A DNA stretch of 64,000 nucleotides. Source: CAVOEB01 sp965249645 (GTDB lineage Bacteria > Pseudomonadota > Alphaproteobacteria > UBA828 > JAPUJA01). The stretch covers positions 558,001 through 622,000 of the forward strand of contig CBDFML010000012.1 of the NCBI GenBank assembly GCA_965249645.1. The letters are read 5' to 3'. The notes under the pieces are model-generated. The model was given only the letters and a program-made list of their open reading frames with translations. It made no database searches and was not told the origin of the DNA. Positions 18,380 to 26,455 of this stretch are shown here, one piece after another; position 1 is the stretch's first letter, and every line of letters starts with the position of its first letter. The translations under genes and the position numbers were made by a program.

Positions 18380-20427
18380 GACAGCTTCTCCAATACTAGA
18401 TTTCCGTAGCGATCGCACGTCACTTGCCAGCTCGCCGGCACAACGACCGTCGAGCCGTATTCCTCGACGATCAGCGGGCCGGTTAACTTACCGCCCGGCT
18501 TGAGGTCGTCGCGGTCATAGAGCGGGCAATCGATCCAGCCCGACGCTCGCCAAAACGCCGAACGGGTGCCGACCGACTTCGCAGGCCGGCCGTTGTCGGG
18601 CTTCTCCAGGACATCCGGACGGTGAGCCTGGCCGATCGCCTGGACGCGCAAATTGACCAGCTCGACATCCTGCTTACCTTCGTATTCGAACCCGAAGGTC
18701 TCCTGGTGGACCCCGTGAAACCGGGACCACATGGCCTCGACGGCATCTTCGCCGACCACGCCGTGCGGAACCGCGACAGGAACCTCGTGGCCTTCGCCGA
18801 CATAGCGGGCGTCTGCTGTCCGGTGCAGCTCGATCCGGTCCTCGGCGACGCCCTCCGCCATCACTTCGGCACGGCCCGTCGCTTCGAGCTCGCGCCACAC
18901 GGCGTCAATTTCGGCAACCTCGGCGCTTGATTGCTGGCGCACGAGGGTGCGGATGTAGTCCCGCTTGATGTCCGAGACATGCAGGCCGTACGCCGACAGG
19001 TTGCCCGGGTTGGGCGGCGAGAGAACGCGGCGGATATCGAGAAAATCGGCAACATCGGCGGCGAACATGCCGCCCGCGCCGCCGAACGCGACCAGCGTGT
19101 AGAGCCCGGGCTCGCGCCCGCGGGTGGTGGTTACCTGGCGGATGCCGTGAACCTGGTTGGCCGCCGCGATCTCGAACACGCCGGCTGCGGTTTCCTCGGG
19201 CGAGAGGTCGAAGCGCTTGCCCAACTCCTGAAAAGCGACCTGCGCCGCCGCCGCGTCGAGCGCAAGCTCGCCGCCGACCAGCGCGCCGGGCAGGCGGCCG
19301 AGCACCACCGCGGCATCGGTGACCGTGGGCTGGGTGCCGCCCCGGCCATAGCAGATCGGTCCCGGGTCGGCGCCGGCGCTCTTCGGTCCGACCTTGAGCG
19401 CGCCGTAATCGTCGACCCAGGCGAGCGAACCGCCGCCCGTGCCTACGGTTGCGATATCGAGCATCGGCGTCTTGACCGGGTAATGCTCGACCAGGGAGTG
19501 ACTGGTCATCTGGGGCTTAAGTTGCTCGACCAGGGAGACGTCGGTCGAGGTGCCGCCCACGTCGAGATTGAGAATGTCCTCGAAGCCGGCGAGGCGCGCC
19601 ATGTGGATGGCGCCCAAGACGCCGGCGGCGGGGCCCGAAAGCAGCATGGTGACGGGCCGTTCGCCGGCCGTCGCGTGTTTCACCACGCCGCCGTTCGATT
19701 GCATGATCAGGAAGGGGATGTCGCCCGCCTCCTTGCGCACCTCGTCGGCCGCGTGTTGGAGATAGGTCTTGCAGTAAGGCTTGACCAGCACGTCGACCAG
19801 CGTGGTCATGGCTCGCTCGTATTCGCGGTATTCGGGCAACACCACCGAGGAGAGCGAGACGAACAGATCGGGATGGCGCTCGGCGATCAAAGCCCCGATG
19901 CGCTGTTCGTGGGCGTCGTTGGCGTAAGAGTGCAGCAGACAGATGCCAAGACACTTGACCCCGAGTTCGACCAGTTCGTCGGCAGCGGCGAGCACCGCGT
20001 CTTCGTCGAGCGGCGCGATCTCTTCGCCCTCGAAGGTCATGCGCCCGGGTGCCTCGCGCACGAGATGAAGCGGCACCAGCCGGGGTGGCTTGACCCAGAA
20101 GAACGAATTGCCGTAGCCGTCGGGCACGGACTGGCGGGCGATCTCGATGATCTGGCGGAAACCCTGGGTCACGAGCAGCCCGAGGCCTTCGAACTTGTGT
20201 TCGAGCACGGCGTTGGTTGCTGTGGTCGAGCCGTGCAACAACTGGCCCACATCCTTGCCCGTGCCGCCGGCCGCGGCCACTGCCTTGTGGATACCGTCGA
20301 GCAGGCCGATGCTGGGGTCCGCCGGCGTGCTGGGCGTCTTGACCGCGTATTGCCGTCCCGAGTCCTTTTCGATCGCGATGACGTCCGTGAAGGTTCCGCC
20401 CGTATCGATTGCGATTCTGAGGTCCAT
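18376..20427 (-). CDS. hyuA: Hydantoinase A / oxoprolinase-family ATPase subunit
   Basis: Alpha subunit with an ASKHA-type ATPase fold that drives hydrolysis of a stable cyclic amide at the cost of ATP. The N-terminus reads DLRIAIDTGGTFTDVIA, followed by GSTTATNAVLEHK and the second phosphate loop NLDVGGTSTDVSLV. I start at 20427 (683 aa), where AGGGA precedes the ATG and the conserved N-terminus begins; the long upstream in-frame extension has no family similarity and crosses the promoter. First gene of the hyuA-hyuB-xdhA-xdhB-creatininase operon. Confidence 0.92.
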   Translation of the reverse strand: MDLRIAIDTGGTFTDVIAIEKDSGRQYAVKTPSTPADPSIGLLDGIHKAVAAAGGTGKDVGQLLHGSTTATNAVLEHKFEGLGLLVTQGFRQIIEIARQSVPDGYGNSFFWVKPPRLVPLHLVREAPGRMTFEGEEIAPLDEDAVLAAADELVELGVKCLGICLLHSYANDAHEQRIGALIAERHPDLFVSLSSVVLPEYREYERAMTTLVDVLVKPYCKTYLQHAADEVRKEAGDIPFLIMQSNGGVVKHATAGERPVTMLLSGPAAGVLGAIHMARLAGFEDILNLDVGGTSTDVSLVEQLKPQMTSHSLVEHYPVKTPMLDIATVGTGGGSLAWVDDYGALKVGPKSAGADPGPICYGRGGTQPTVTDAAVVLGRLPGALVGGELALDAAAAQVAFQELGKRFDLSPEETAAGVFEIAAANQVHGIRQVTTTRGREPGLYTLVAFGGAGGMFAADVADFLDIRRVLSPPNPGNLSAYGLHVSDIKRDYIRTLVRQQSSAEVAEIDAVWRELEATGRAEVMAEGVAEDRIELHRTADARYVGEGHEVPVAVPHGVVGEDAVEAMWSRFHGVHQETFGFEYEGKQDVELVNLRVQAIGQAHRPDVLEKPDNGRPAKSVGTRSAFWRASGWIDCPLYDRDDLKPGGKLTGPLIVEEYGSTVVVPASWQVTCDRYGNLVLEKLS

Positions 20428-20467
20428 CGTTTGTTTCCCTGCGTTCCGCCCAGCCTGGAAATATGAA

Positions 20468-20493
20468 ATATCCGTAGAGTGGATATAATATCC
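20468..20493 (-). promoter_or_regulatory. 26-bp three-half-site operator, copy 3
   Basis: Read on the minus strand it is GGATATTATATCC (a perfect palindrome), 7 nt, then GGATAT. It begins 4 bp after the hyuA -10 box. Same layout and orientation to transcription as the copies at 4214 and 10932. Confidence 0.72.
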
Positions 20494-20497
20494 AAAA

Positions 20498-20526
20498 ATA
20501 ATAAACTTCGGATCGTAGCCTGTCAA
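20498..20526 (-). promoter_or_regulatory. Sigma70-type promoter of the hyu-xdh operon
   Basis: On the minus strand TTGACA (20526-20521), a 17-nt spacer and TATTAT (20503-20498). It is close to consensus and lies about 70 bp before the hyuA start codon. Confidence 0.65.
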
Positions 20527-20651
20527 CCGTGCTCCAACAAGCTCCTGTCTCGGCCGACAATGCGGTTCGACGGGGTGGGAATTCGTCGGCCGCTGGGCTA
20601 CCGTGATTTTCCGGCCACGCCTGGCGATGACACCCACTCGGGGGAAGGGGC

Positions 20652-21650
20652 ATGACCATCGATCTGCCCACCATCGACGAGATCCAAGACGCTCATAACG
20701 TGCTGCGTCCCGTGATCTGCGAAACGCCGCTGCTTGAGGCGCCGACACTGAACGAACGGGCGGGCTGCCGGCTTCTGGTCAAGGCCGAGGCGTTGCAGCA
20801 CACGGGCTCGTTCAAGTTTCGCGGCGCCTATTACCGGCTCAGTTGCCTCGATGCGCGCGAACGCGCTGCCGGGGTGGTGGCCTATTCCTCAGGAAATTTC
20901 GGCCGCGCGCTCGCGACGGCGGGATCGATGCATGGCATCCCGGTCACGATCGTCACGCCGATCGATGCGCCGCCCATGAAAATCGAGGCCATTCGCGACG
21001 CCGGGGCTGAGGTCGTGCTGTCCGATCACGGCGAACGCAACCGCGAGGAGGCGGCGAGCGAACTGGCCGTCAACCTGGTCAGAGAACGGGGCGCGACGGC
21101 GCTTCATCCCTTCGACGATCCCGTGATCGTGGCGGGCCAGGGCACCGTTGCCCTCGAGATGTTCAAACAGGCGAAGGGGCAGGGCGATCGATTTGATGCG
21201 CTGCTTGTCCCGGTTGGCGGCGGCGGCTTGATCGCAGGTTGTACGCTAGCGGCCGATTCCGAAAGTCCCGCGACCGAGGTGATTGCCGTTGAGCCGGTCG
21301 GTTTCGACGGCATGGGGCGTTCTCTCGCGGCGGGCGAGCGACGCCGCATCGGTGAGGGCGGAGCCACCATCTGCGACGCGCTTCAGGCGGCGATGCCGGG
21401 CGAGGTGCCGTTTGCCGTCGCTGGCCCCCGGGTGAAGGCCGGCGTTACGGTCACCGATGCGCTCGCCAGCGAGGCGGTGCGCGAGGCCTTCCGGTGCCTC
21501 AAGATCGTCCTTGAGCCGAGCGGCGCGGTCGCATTGGCGGCGGCCCTTGACGGGTCTCTTGATCTGGCGGGAAAATGCGTCGGCGTCGTGGCGTCGGGCG
21601 GAAACATCGCCCCGGATGCGTTCGCCGATCTCATCTCATCGGCAAAATAA
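20652..21650 (+). CDS. Fold-type II PLP enzyme, threonine/serine dehydratase family
   Basis: Cytosolic PLP-dependent ammonia-lyase or racemase of the tryptophan-synthase beta fold. The PLP lysine lies in TGSFKFRGA (about residue 53), the phosphate loop is PVGGGGLIAG, and the C-terminal VASGGNI is typical. The usual SxGNHAQ substrate loop reads SSGNFGRAL, so the substrate may be a modified amino acid such as 3-hydroxyaspartate or phenylserine. 332 aa, without an ACT regulatory domain, so a catabolic form. Divergent from hyuA; strong GGGGAAGGGG site before the ATG. Confidence 0.85.
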   Translation: MTIDLPTIDEIQDAHNVLRPVICETPLLEAPTLNERAGCRLLVKAEALQHTGSFKFRGAYYRLSCLDARERAAGVVAYSSGNFGRALATAGSMHGIPVTIVTPIDAPPMKIEAIRDAGAEVVLSDHGERNREEAASELAVNLVRERGATALHPFDDPVIVAGQGTVALEMFKQAKGQGDRFDALLVPVGGGGLIAGCTLAADSESPATEVIAVEPVGFDGMGRSLAAGERRRIGEGGATICDALQAAMPGEVPFAVAGPRVKAGVTVTDALASEAVREAFRCLKIVLEPSGAVALAAALDGSLDLAGKCVGVVASGGNIAPDAFADLISSAK

Positions 21651-21670
21651 CAAAACAGGGAGAACATGCG

Positions 21671-22609
21671 ATGACACAAGGCAAGTTCACGATGGTCGAA
21701 AACCCGGTACCGTGGCCCAATGGGGCGCGCTGCGCCGTCAGCTTCACCTGGGACATGGATGCGGACAGCATCCTCCATCTCGCCCACCCGGACGACGCCG
21801 ACACCCGGCTGATGTCCATGACCGACCTGCGCTACGGTCCCGAAGTCGCGGTGCCGCGCATCTGCCGCATGTTCGAGGCCTACGACATTCCGCTCACCTT
21901 CTTTGTTCCCGGCTGGTCCGCGGAGGAGCACCCCCAGGCTGTCGAGCGGATGGTCGAGGGCGGCCACGAGATTGCCCATCACGGCTGGATGCACGAGCTG
22001 GCCAACACGTTTACGAAAGATCGGCAGGAATACTGGCTCAACCGGACCTACGAGAGCCTGAAAAAGCTCACCGGCCAGGGCCCGCGGGGCTATCGCGGCC
22101 CGATGGGGTCGTTCTCGAAATACACCACCGAGATTCTGACCGGATTGGGCTTTCTCTACGACAGCACGCTCAAGGGCGACGACGTGCCCTATGTGGTGCA
22201 GGACAAGAAGGGCAATCAGCTAATCGAGATGCCGATCATGTGGGCGCTCGATGACTGGCCCCATTACGTCCACAGCCCGGACCTCGATTACATGATGCCG
22301 ATCATGGCGCCGGCGCGCGCGAGGGAAATCTTCATGTCGGAGTTCGACGCGTCGTGGACCTACGGCGGCGGCTTCTGGCAGAGCGTCTGGCACCCCTTTG
22401 TTTCCGGCCGCGTCTCCCGGCTTGCGAGCGTCGAAATCATGGTCCAGGAGATGATGGAACGGGGCGATGTCTGGTTCGCGACCCTCGAGCAGATCGCAAT
22501 TCACATGCGAACCCAGATCGACGAGGGCAACTACGACCCCCGCGTCCAGACCATGCCGATCAAGGATGGCCGGATCGCGGATATCCCGAGCGCGACGGTA
22601 ACCGGCTAG
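21671..22609 (+). CDS. NodB-fold polysaccharide deacetylase / allantoinase (PuuE)-like protein
   Basis: Metal-dependent amidohydrolase of carbohydrate-esterase family 4 fold. Motif 1 is FTWDMDAD, motif 2 HHGWMHE (H-x4-H), motif 3 GYRGPMGSFS, and WHPFVSGR lies near the C-terminus. No signal peptide is seen, so it is cytosolic. Cytosolic members include cyclic-imide hydrolases and PuuE-type allantoinases rather than cell-wall deacetylases. The start has AGGGAG 9 nt upstream; 312 aa. It follows the PLP enzyme by 20 bp. Next to the hydantoinase operon, a ring-opening amidase role is more likely than glycan work. Confidence 0.82.
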   Translation: MTQGKFTMVENPVPWPNGARCAVSFTWDMDADSILHLAHPDDADTRLMSMTDLRYGPEVAVPRICRMFEAYDIPLTFFVPGWSAEEHPQAVERMVEGGHEIAHHGWMHELANTFTKDRQEYWLNRTYESLKKLTGQGPRGYRGPMGSFSKYTTEILTGLGFLYDSTLKGDDVPYVVQDKKGNQLIEMPIMWALDDWPHYVHSPDLDYMMPIMAPARAREIFMSEFDASWTYGGGFWQSVWHPFVSGRVSRLASVEIMVQEMMERGDVWFATLEQIAIHMRTQIDEGNYDPRVQTMPIKDGRIADIPSATVTG

Positions 22610-22645
22610 CCACCCGGGGGCGGGGCAAAGCGCCAGCGCGACGGC

Positions 22646-23839
22646 TTACGCCCGGGCACCCGGGCCGTAGGCGAGATACATTGGCTCGCCCTCGGCGTAG
22701 CGCTCGGCGCGTAAGGGCCGGACGTCGAAGGCGGGCTCCTTGCCCAGCACCGTGGCGGCCGCTACCTCGCCGATCGCGGGTGAGAGCTTCAACCCGTGCC
22801 CCGAAAAGCCGATCGCCAGATAGAGCCCCTCGATCCCGGGCGCCCAGCCCAGCACCGGATGCCAGTCCGGCGTGACGTCGTAGGTGCCGCTGACCGCGCG
22901 GACCGGTTCGGCGTCGCAGAAATCGGGCAGGCGTTCGGCGAACGATTTTTGAATGCGCGTGAGGTGATCTGCCTCGTCCTGCGCGCTGTGGGGGCCATTG
23001 GGGTCGTCCATGAGGGGCATCTCTGGCGGGTAGGCGACTGCCAGCAGATCGCGTCCCATGTCGGGTCGGATGACGACGTTTGAATTGCCGTCGGTAATGC
23101 AGCAGCCTATCTGCGCCCGGTTGGGGGGCTGGCGCATATACATCATGTCGAGGCGGCGCGCCTCGAGCGGCAGGTCGATCCCGAGAGGCGAGAGCAGCTC
23201 GCGCCCCCACGGGCCGGTCGCGCTGATCACGAGCGGCGCCTCGATCGATCCCTGTGCAGTCGAGACTCCCGTGACCTTGCCGTTGGCGGTCTCGATCGCG
23301 TCCGCGCGCAGGCTCGAAATTACGCGGACGTCGTTTTCCTGGGCGGTGCCGAGCCAGCTCAGCACCATGCGCGTCACGTCGATATAACCGCCCGCCGGAT
23401 CGTAAGCGCCGCCTGCCAGCGTCCCGGTCTCGATTGCAGGTTCGATCGCCTTGATCTCGTCCGGCCCGACGAAACGGGTGTCGATCCCGAGGCTTTGGGC
23501 AAGCTCAATATTGCGGTTGAGCGCCTCTAGCTGGGCTTCGACCACGATCAGCAGGTAGCCCATGGGCACGTAGCCGGAATCGCCGTAACCCACCTCGCGG
23601 GACCAGTTGGCGAGCACCTCGTAGCCGCGCATCGCCAGTTGCAGCATCAGGGCGTTCGAATAATGCAGCCGGATCTGACCGAAGGTGCGGCCCGACATGC
23701 CGCCGACCGGCGGGCGCTCGTCGATGACCACGATCCGCCGCTCCGTTTGCCGGTTGAGCTGGTAGGCGATGCTGGCGCCCATGATGCCCGCTCCGATCAC
23801 GACGACGTCGGCCTGCGCCAGGGTGGTCTGGGTGCTCAT
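22646..23839 (-). CDS. DAO-family FAD oxidoreductase (sarcosine oxidase beta-like)
   Basis: Flavoprotein of the D-amino-acid/sarcosine/dimethylglycine oxidase fold. The N-terminal dinucleotide motif is VVVIGAGIMGASIAYQL (residues 13-29). The body has GRTFGQIRLHYSN, GGAYDPAGGYIDVTR, ISATGPWG, and the C-terminal FAD-contact region YDVTPDWHPVLGWAPG and GFSGHGLKLSP. 397 aa, as for monomeric or beta-subunit sarcosine oxidases. No other heterotetrameric subunits are near. If the operon degrades N-methylhydantoin or creatinine, sarcosine would be the expected product, which this protein could oxidise; that link is inference. Confidence 0.87.
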   Translation of the reverse strand: MSTQTTLAQADVVVIGAGIMGASIAYQLNRQTERRIVVIDERPPVGGMSGRTFGQIRLHYSNALMLQLAMRGYEVLANWSREVGYGDSGYVPMGYLLIVVEAQLEALNRNIELAQSLGIDTRFVGPDEIKAIEPAIETGTLAGGAYDPAGGYIDVTRMVLSWLGTAQENDVRVISSLRADAIETANGKVTGVSTAQGSIEAPLVISATGPWGRELLSPLGIDLPLEARRLDMMYMRQPPNRAQIGCCITDGNSNVVIRPDMGRDLLAVAYPPEMPLMDDPNGPHSAQDEADHLTRIQKSFAERLPDFCDAEPVRAVSGTYDVTPDWHPVLGWAPGIEGLYLAIGFSGHGLKLSPAIGEVAAATVLGKEPAFDVRPLRAERYAEGEPMYLAYGPGARA

Positions 23840-24052
23840 GGCCGATCATTCCTCGCCCGGATGCCGAATTATCGTGCAATCCTCGACCCATAACCCGGTT
23901 AACGAGGTTTCTCAATATTTTCGGCCGGTTTCGAGTGAACAGGGTTGGAATTTTTGTCCTCCGATGGCTATCATCCTCAGGCCGCAAACAATAATGATCC
24001 AAAGGCGGGCAGGGGAGATGCGACCTATCGGCAAACACGGGCGATACGCCTG

Positions 24053-24913
24053 ATGTGCGGCGTCTGCGGATGCGGCGAAGGCGAGGTGCGGATCGACGGC
24101 AAAGCGGCCGACGACGAGCATCACGGTCATTCTCACGGTCCCCATCACCATCACGGCGAACCTCATCATCACGACCACGACCATGATCATGCTCGTTCCG
24201 GCCATGGCCGCCGGGAACTGGTCGAGGTCGAAAAGAGCATCCTTGCGAACAACGACCTCGATGCCGGCGTGAACCGGATGCGCTTCCAGGCAGAGGCCGT
24301 GCTGGCGCTCAATTTCGTTTCCAGTCCCGGGGCGGGCAAGACGACTCTGCTGACACGCACCATAGAAGCCTTGCGCGGACATGTTCCCGTCGCCGTAATC
24401 GAGGGCGACCAGGAGACGGCGAACGACGCCGAGCGGATTCGCGAGACCGGCGCGAAGGCGGTGCAGATCAATACCGGGCGCGGCTGTCATCTCGATGCCG
24501 ACGCGGTGGGCGAGGCCTATGGCGCTCTGAATTGCGAGCCCGGCAGTGTCCTGTTCATCGAGAACGTCGGCAATCTCGTCTGTCCGGCGGCATTCGATCT
24601 GGGCGAGGCCGGCAAGGTCGCGATCCTCTCGCTCGCCGAGGGCGAGGACAAGCCAATCAAGTATCCCGACATGTTCGCGGCGTCCGACCTGATGATCCTC
24701 AACAAGATCGATCTCGCGCCCTATGTGGATTTTGACATGGACAAGGCCGAGGAGTATGCGCGCCGCGTCAATCCCACGATCGAGATTATCCGTCTCTCGG
24801 CCAAAACCGGTGAGGGGTTCGACGCTTGGGTCGAGTGGATCCTGGCCACCCGGATAGCGGCCCGGGCGCGAGCCGACGAGCGGCCCGATATCACCATGAC
24901 CCGCCATGCATGA
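24053..24913 (+). CDS. hypB: HypB-like nickel-insertion GTPase
   Basis: GTPase that delivers nickel to a client enzyme together with HypA. It has the N-terminal CxxCxC site (MCGVCGCGEGEV), then a His-rich nickel-storage stretch (about residues 22-53), and the G domain: P-loop SSPGAGKTTLL, EGDQETANDAERI, ENVGNLVCPAAFDLGE and NKID. I start at 24053, where the canonical MCxVCGC begins; the ribosome site there is weak, and an 11-codon reading frame (24018-24053) ends on this ATG. No hydrogenase or urease genes are in the window. The clients are more likely the ureohydrolases next door. Confidence 0.92.
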   Translation: MCGVCGCGEGEVRIDGKAADDEHHGHSHGPHHHHGEPHHHDHDHDHARSGHGRRELVEVEKSILANNDLDAGVNRMRFQAEAVLALNFVSSPGAGKTTLLTRTIEALRGHVPVAVIEGDQETANDAERIRETGAKAVQINTGRGCHLDADAVGEAYGALNCEPGSVLFIENVGNLVCPAAFDLGEAGKVAILSLAEGEDKPIKYPDMFAASDLMILNKIDLAPYVDFDMDKAEEYARRVNPTIEIIRLSAKTGEGFDAWVEWILATRIAARARADERPDITMTRHA

Positions 24914-25319
24914 ACTGACTCTGGCCAAATGCCTGATTGATCTCGTGAGCGAGCAGGCGGCGGAGAAGGGTGCAAGCCGCGTCACCCGTATCCATGTCCG
25001 GCTCGGCGTGCTCGCGGGTATCATGCGTTCACTCTACACCTGCTACACCACCGCTATCCGCGGCACGATCTGCGAGAGCGCCATCCTCGAACTTGAGGAA
25101 GTGCCGCTCACCGTCCGCTGCCCGGACTGCGACGAGGTTAAATCGCCGCCCGGTCTCTACAATTTTCGCTGCCCCGATTGCGGCACCGCGACCCACGAGG
25201 TCGTGACCGGGCGCGAAATGCAGCTCGTCTCCCTCGAGCTCGACTACGACGAATTACCGGCCCCGCCCGTCCCGCATCGCGGCACGCCGGTGCACGCCCT
25301 GACAACCCCTGGCTCGTAA
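24906..25319 (+). CDS. hypA: HypA-like nickel metallochaperone
   Basis: Small nickel-binding partner of HypB. The N-terminus MHELTLAK gives the family's His2 nickel ligand, and the zinc site is formed by CPDC (about residue 75) and CPDC (about residue 93). 137 aa, slightly longer than HypA because of a Pro-rich C-terminal tail. It overlaps hypB by 8 bp and precedes the ureohydrolase genes by 16 bp. HypA/HypB homologues beside a ureohydrolase are the hallmark of Ni-dependent guanidine hydrolase loci. Confidence 0.92.
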   Translation: MHELTLAKCLIDLVSEQAAEKGASRVTRIHVRLGVLAGIMRSLYTCYTTAIRGTICESAILELEEVPLTVRCPDCDEVKSPPGLYNFRCPDCGTATHEVVTGREMQLVSLELDYDELPAPPVPHRGTPVHALTTPGS

Positions 25320-25335
25320 CTACGGGAGTATCCCC

Positions 25336-26424
25336 ATGGCCGCACCCAATCAGCCCTGGTCCATCGTGCCTCATCAGCATGACGGTCCGGCCGCCCAACG
25401 AGGCAAGCGCGATCACATCTATTCGCCGAAGAACCATAACGGGACCTTCAAGTCGGGCGGCATCGTCACTTTCGCCGGCGCGCCTTATTGCCCGCCCAAG
25501 GCGAGCGCGATCCGGGCAAAGGGAGCGAAGATGTGTTTCCTCGGCGTGCCCTGGGACAACGGCCAGATCGTGCGCTCGGGCACCTCGTCGGGCCCCGGCG
25601 GCATGCGCGACGCCTCGACCCAGTACTTCCCCTACATGTTCGAGTACGACGTCGACATCCTGACCCACTTCAATCTGGTCGATTGCGGCGACGTGCCGGT
25701 CATTCCGGGCAACAACGACGCGACCCACAAATATATCGAGGCCTATGTCTCGGAATGCCTGAAGGCGGGAGCAAAAGTGATCCTGTGCGGCGGCGATCAT
25801 TCGGTGCCGATCCCGGCTGCCCGGGCGCTCTCGAAGCACATCAAGAAGCGCAAGATGGGCTATCTGCACATCGACTGCCATCTCGATTCCGCACCCGACT
25901 GGGGCGGCAATCCGGACACCAACTGCTCAGGCCCTTCGCGCGCCCTCGACCTGCCCAATTGCAAGGCGAAGAACATCGCGCATCTAGGCTCGCGCAATGG
26001 GCTCAACCCGAAGGACTGGTGGGATTTCTTCCGCGACAACAACGTCAAGGTGATCCCGATGATGGAGGCAGTCGAGCGCGGCGTGCTGAACTGCACCCGC
26101 GAGATCATGGACCTGGCTTCCGACGGCACCGACGCGATCTATTGCTCGTGGGATACGGATTCGCTCGACGGCTCGTGCATTCCGGGCACGACCCTGCCGG
26201 AATGCTTCGGCATCAAGCCCCGCGAGGCGATCCAGATGGCCCGGACGATCGGAACCTACGGCCCCGACGTCCTGGAATTTGCCGAACTATGCCCGATTTA
26301 CGACGTCAGCGAGATGAGCAAGAAGCTCACCTGCTGCCTCGCCTACCATTATCTCGGCAGCCTGGCCAAGACGCAGCGCGAACAGGCAAGAAAGAAGCCC
26401 AGGGCTGCGCGCCGGGCTCGATGA
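25336..26424 (+). CDS. Ureohydrolase, probable Ni-dependent guanidine-hydrolase type, catalytic subunit
   Basis: Arginase/agmatinase-superfamily enzyme that would split a guanidino or biguanide compound into urea (or a substituted urea) and an amine. All six binuclear-metal ligands are present: H155 (GGDHS), D180, H182 and D184 (HIDCHLD), and D273 and D275 (SWDTDSLD), followed by IPGT. The C-terminal YDVSEMSKKLTCCLAYHYL resembles guanidine hydrolases more than agmatinases. GGGAG precedes the ATG; 362 aa with a basic tail. The hypBA genes upstream suggest nickel rather than manganese. The physiological substrate is not predictable from sequence. Confidence 0.85.
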   Translation: MAAPNQPWSIVPHQHDGPAAQRGKRDHIYSPKNHNGTFKSGGIVTFAGAPYCPPKASAIRAKGAKMCFLGVPWDNGQIVRSGTSSGPGGMRDASTQYFPYMFEYDVDILTHFNLVDCGDVPVIPGNNDATHKYIEAYVSECLKAGAKVILCGGDHSVPIPAARALSKHIKKRKMGYLHIDCHLDSAPDWGGNPDTNCSGPSRALDLPNCKAKNIAHLGSRNGLNPKDWWDFFRDNNVKVIPMMEAVERGVLNCTREIMDLASDGTDAIYCSWDTDSLDGSCIPGTTLPECFGIKPREAIQMARTIGTYGPDVLEFAELCPIYDVSEMSKKLTCCLAYHYLGSLAKTQREQARKKPRAARRAR

Positions 26425-26455
26425 AACACGTTTTTGAAGATTGGGAGACCGACCG

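Noticed and set aside
16052..18409. A 785-codon open frame on the plus strand through xdhA and hyuB
   Set aside because: It runs antisense to two clear family genes. Its length comes from GC-rich codon bias, it has no domain motifs, and it crosses the hyuB-xdhA boundary.
20428..20748. Long N-terminal extension of HyuA
   Set aside because: It crosses the promoter and operator and has no family similarity; the conserved N-terminus begins at the 20427 ATG.
24116..24210. Low-complexity repeat of CAT/CAC codons
   Set aside because: It encodes the His-rich nickel-binding segment of HypB, so it is not an independent DNA repeat or CRISPR.
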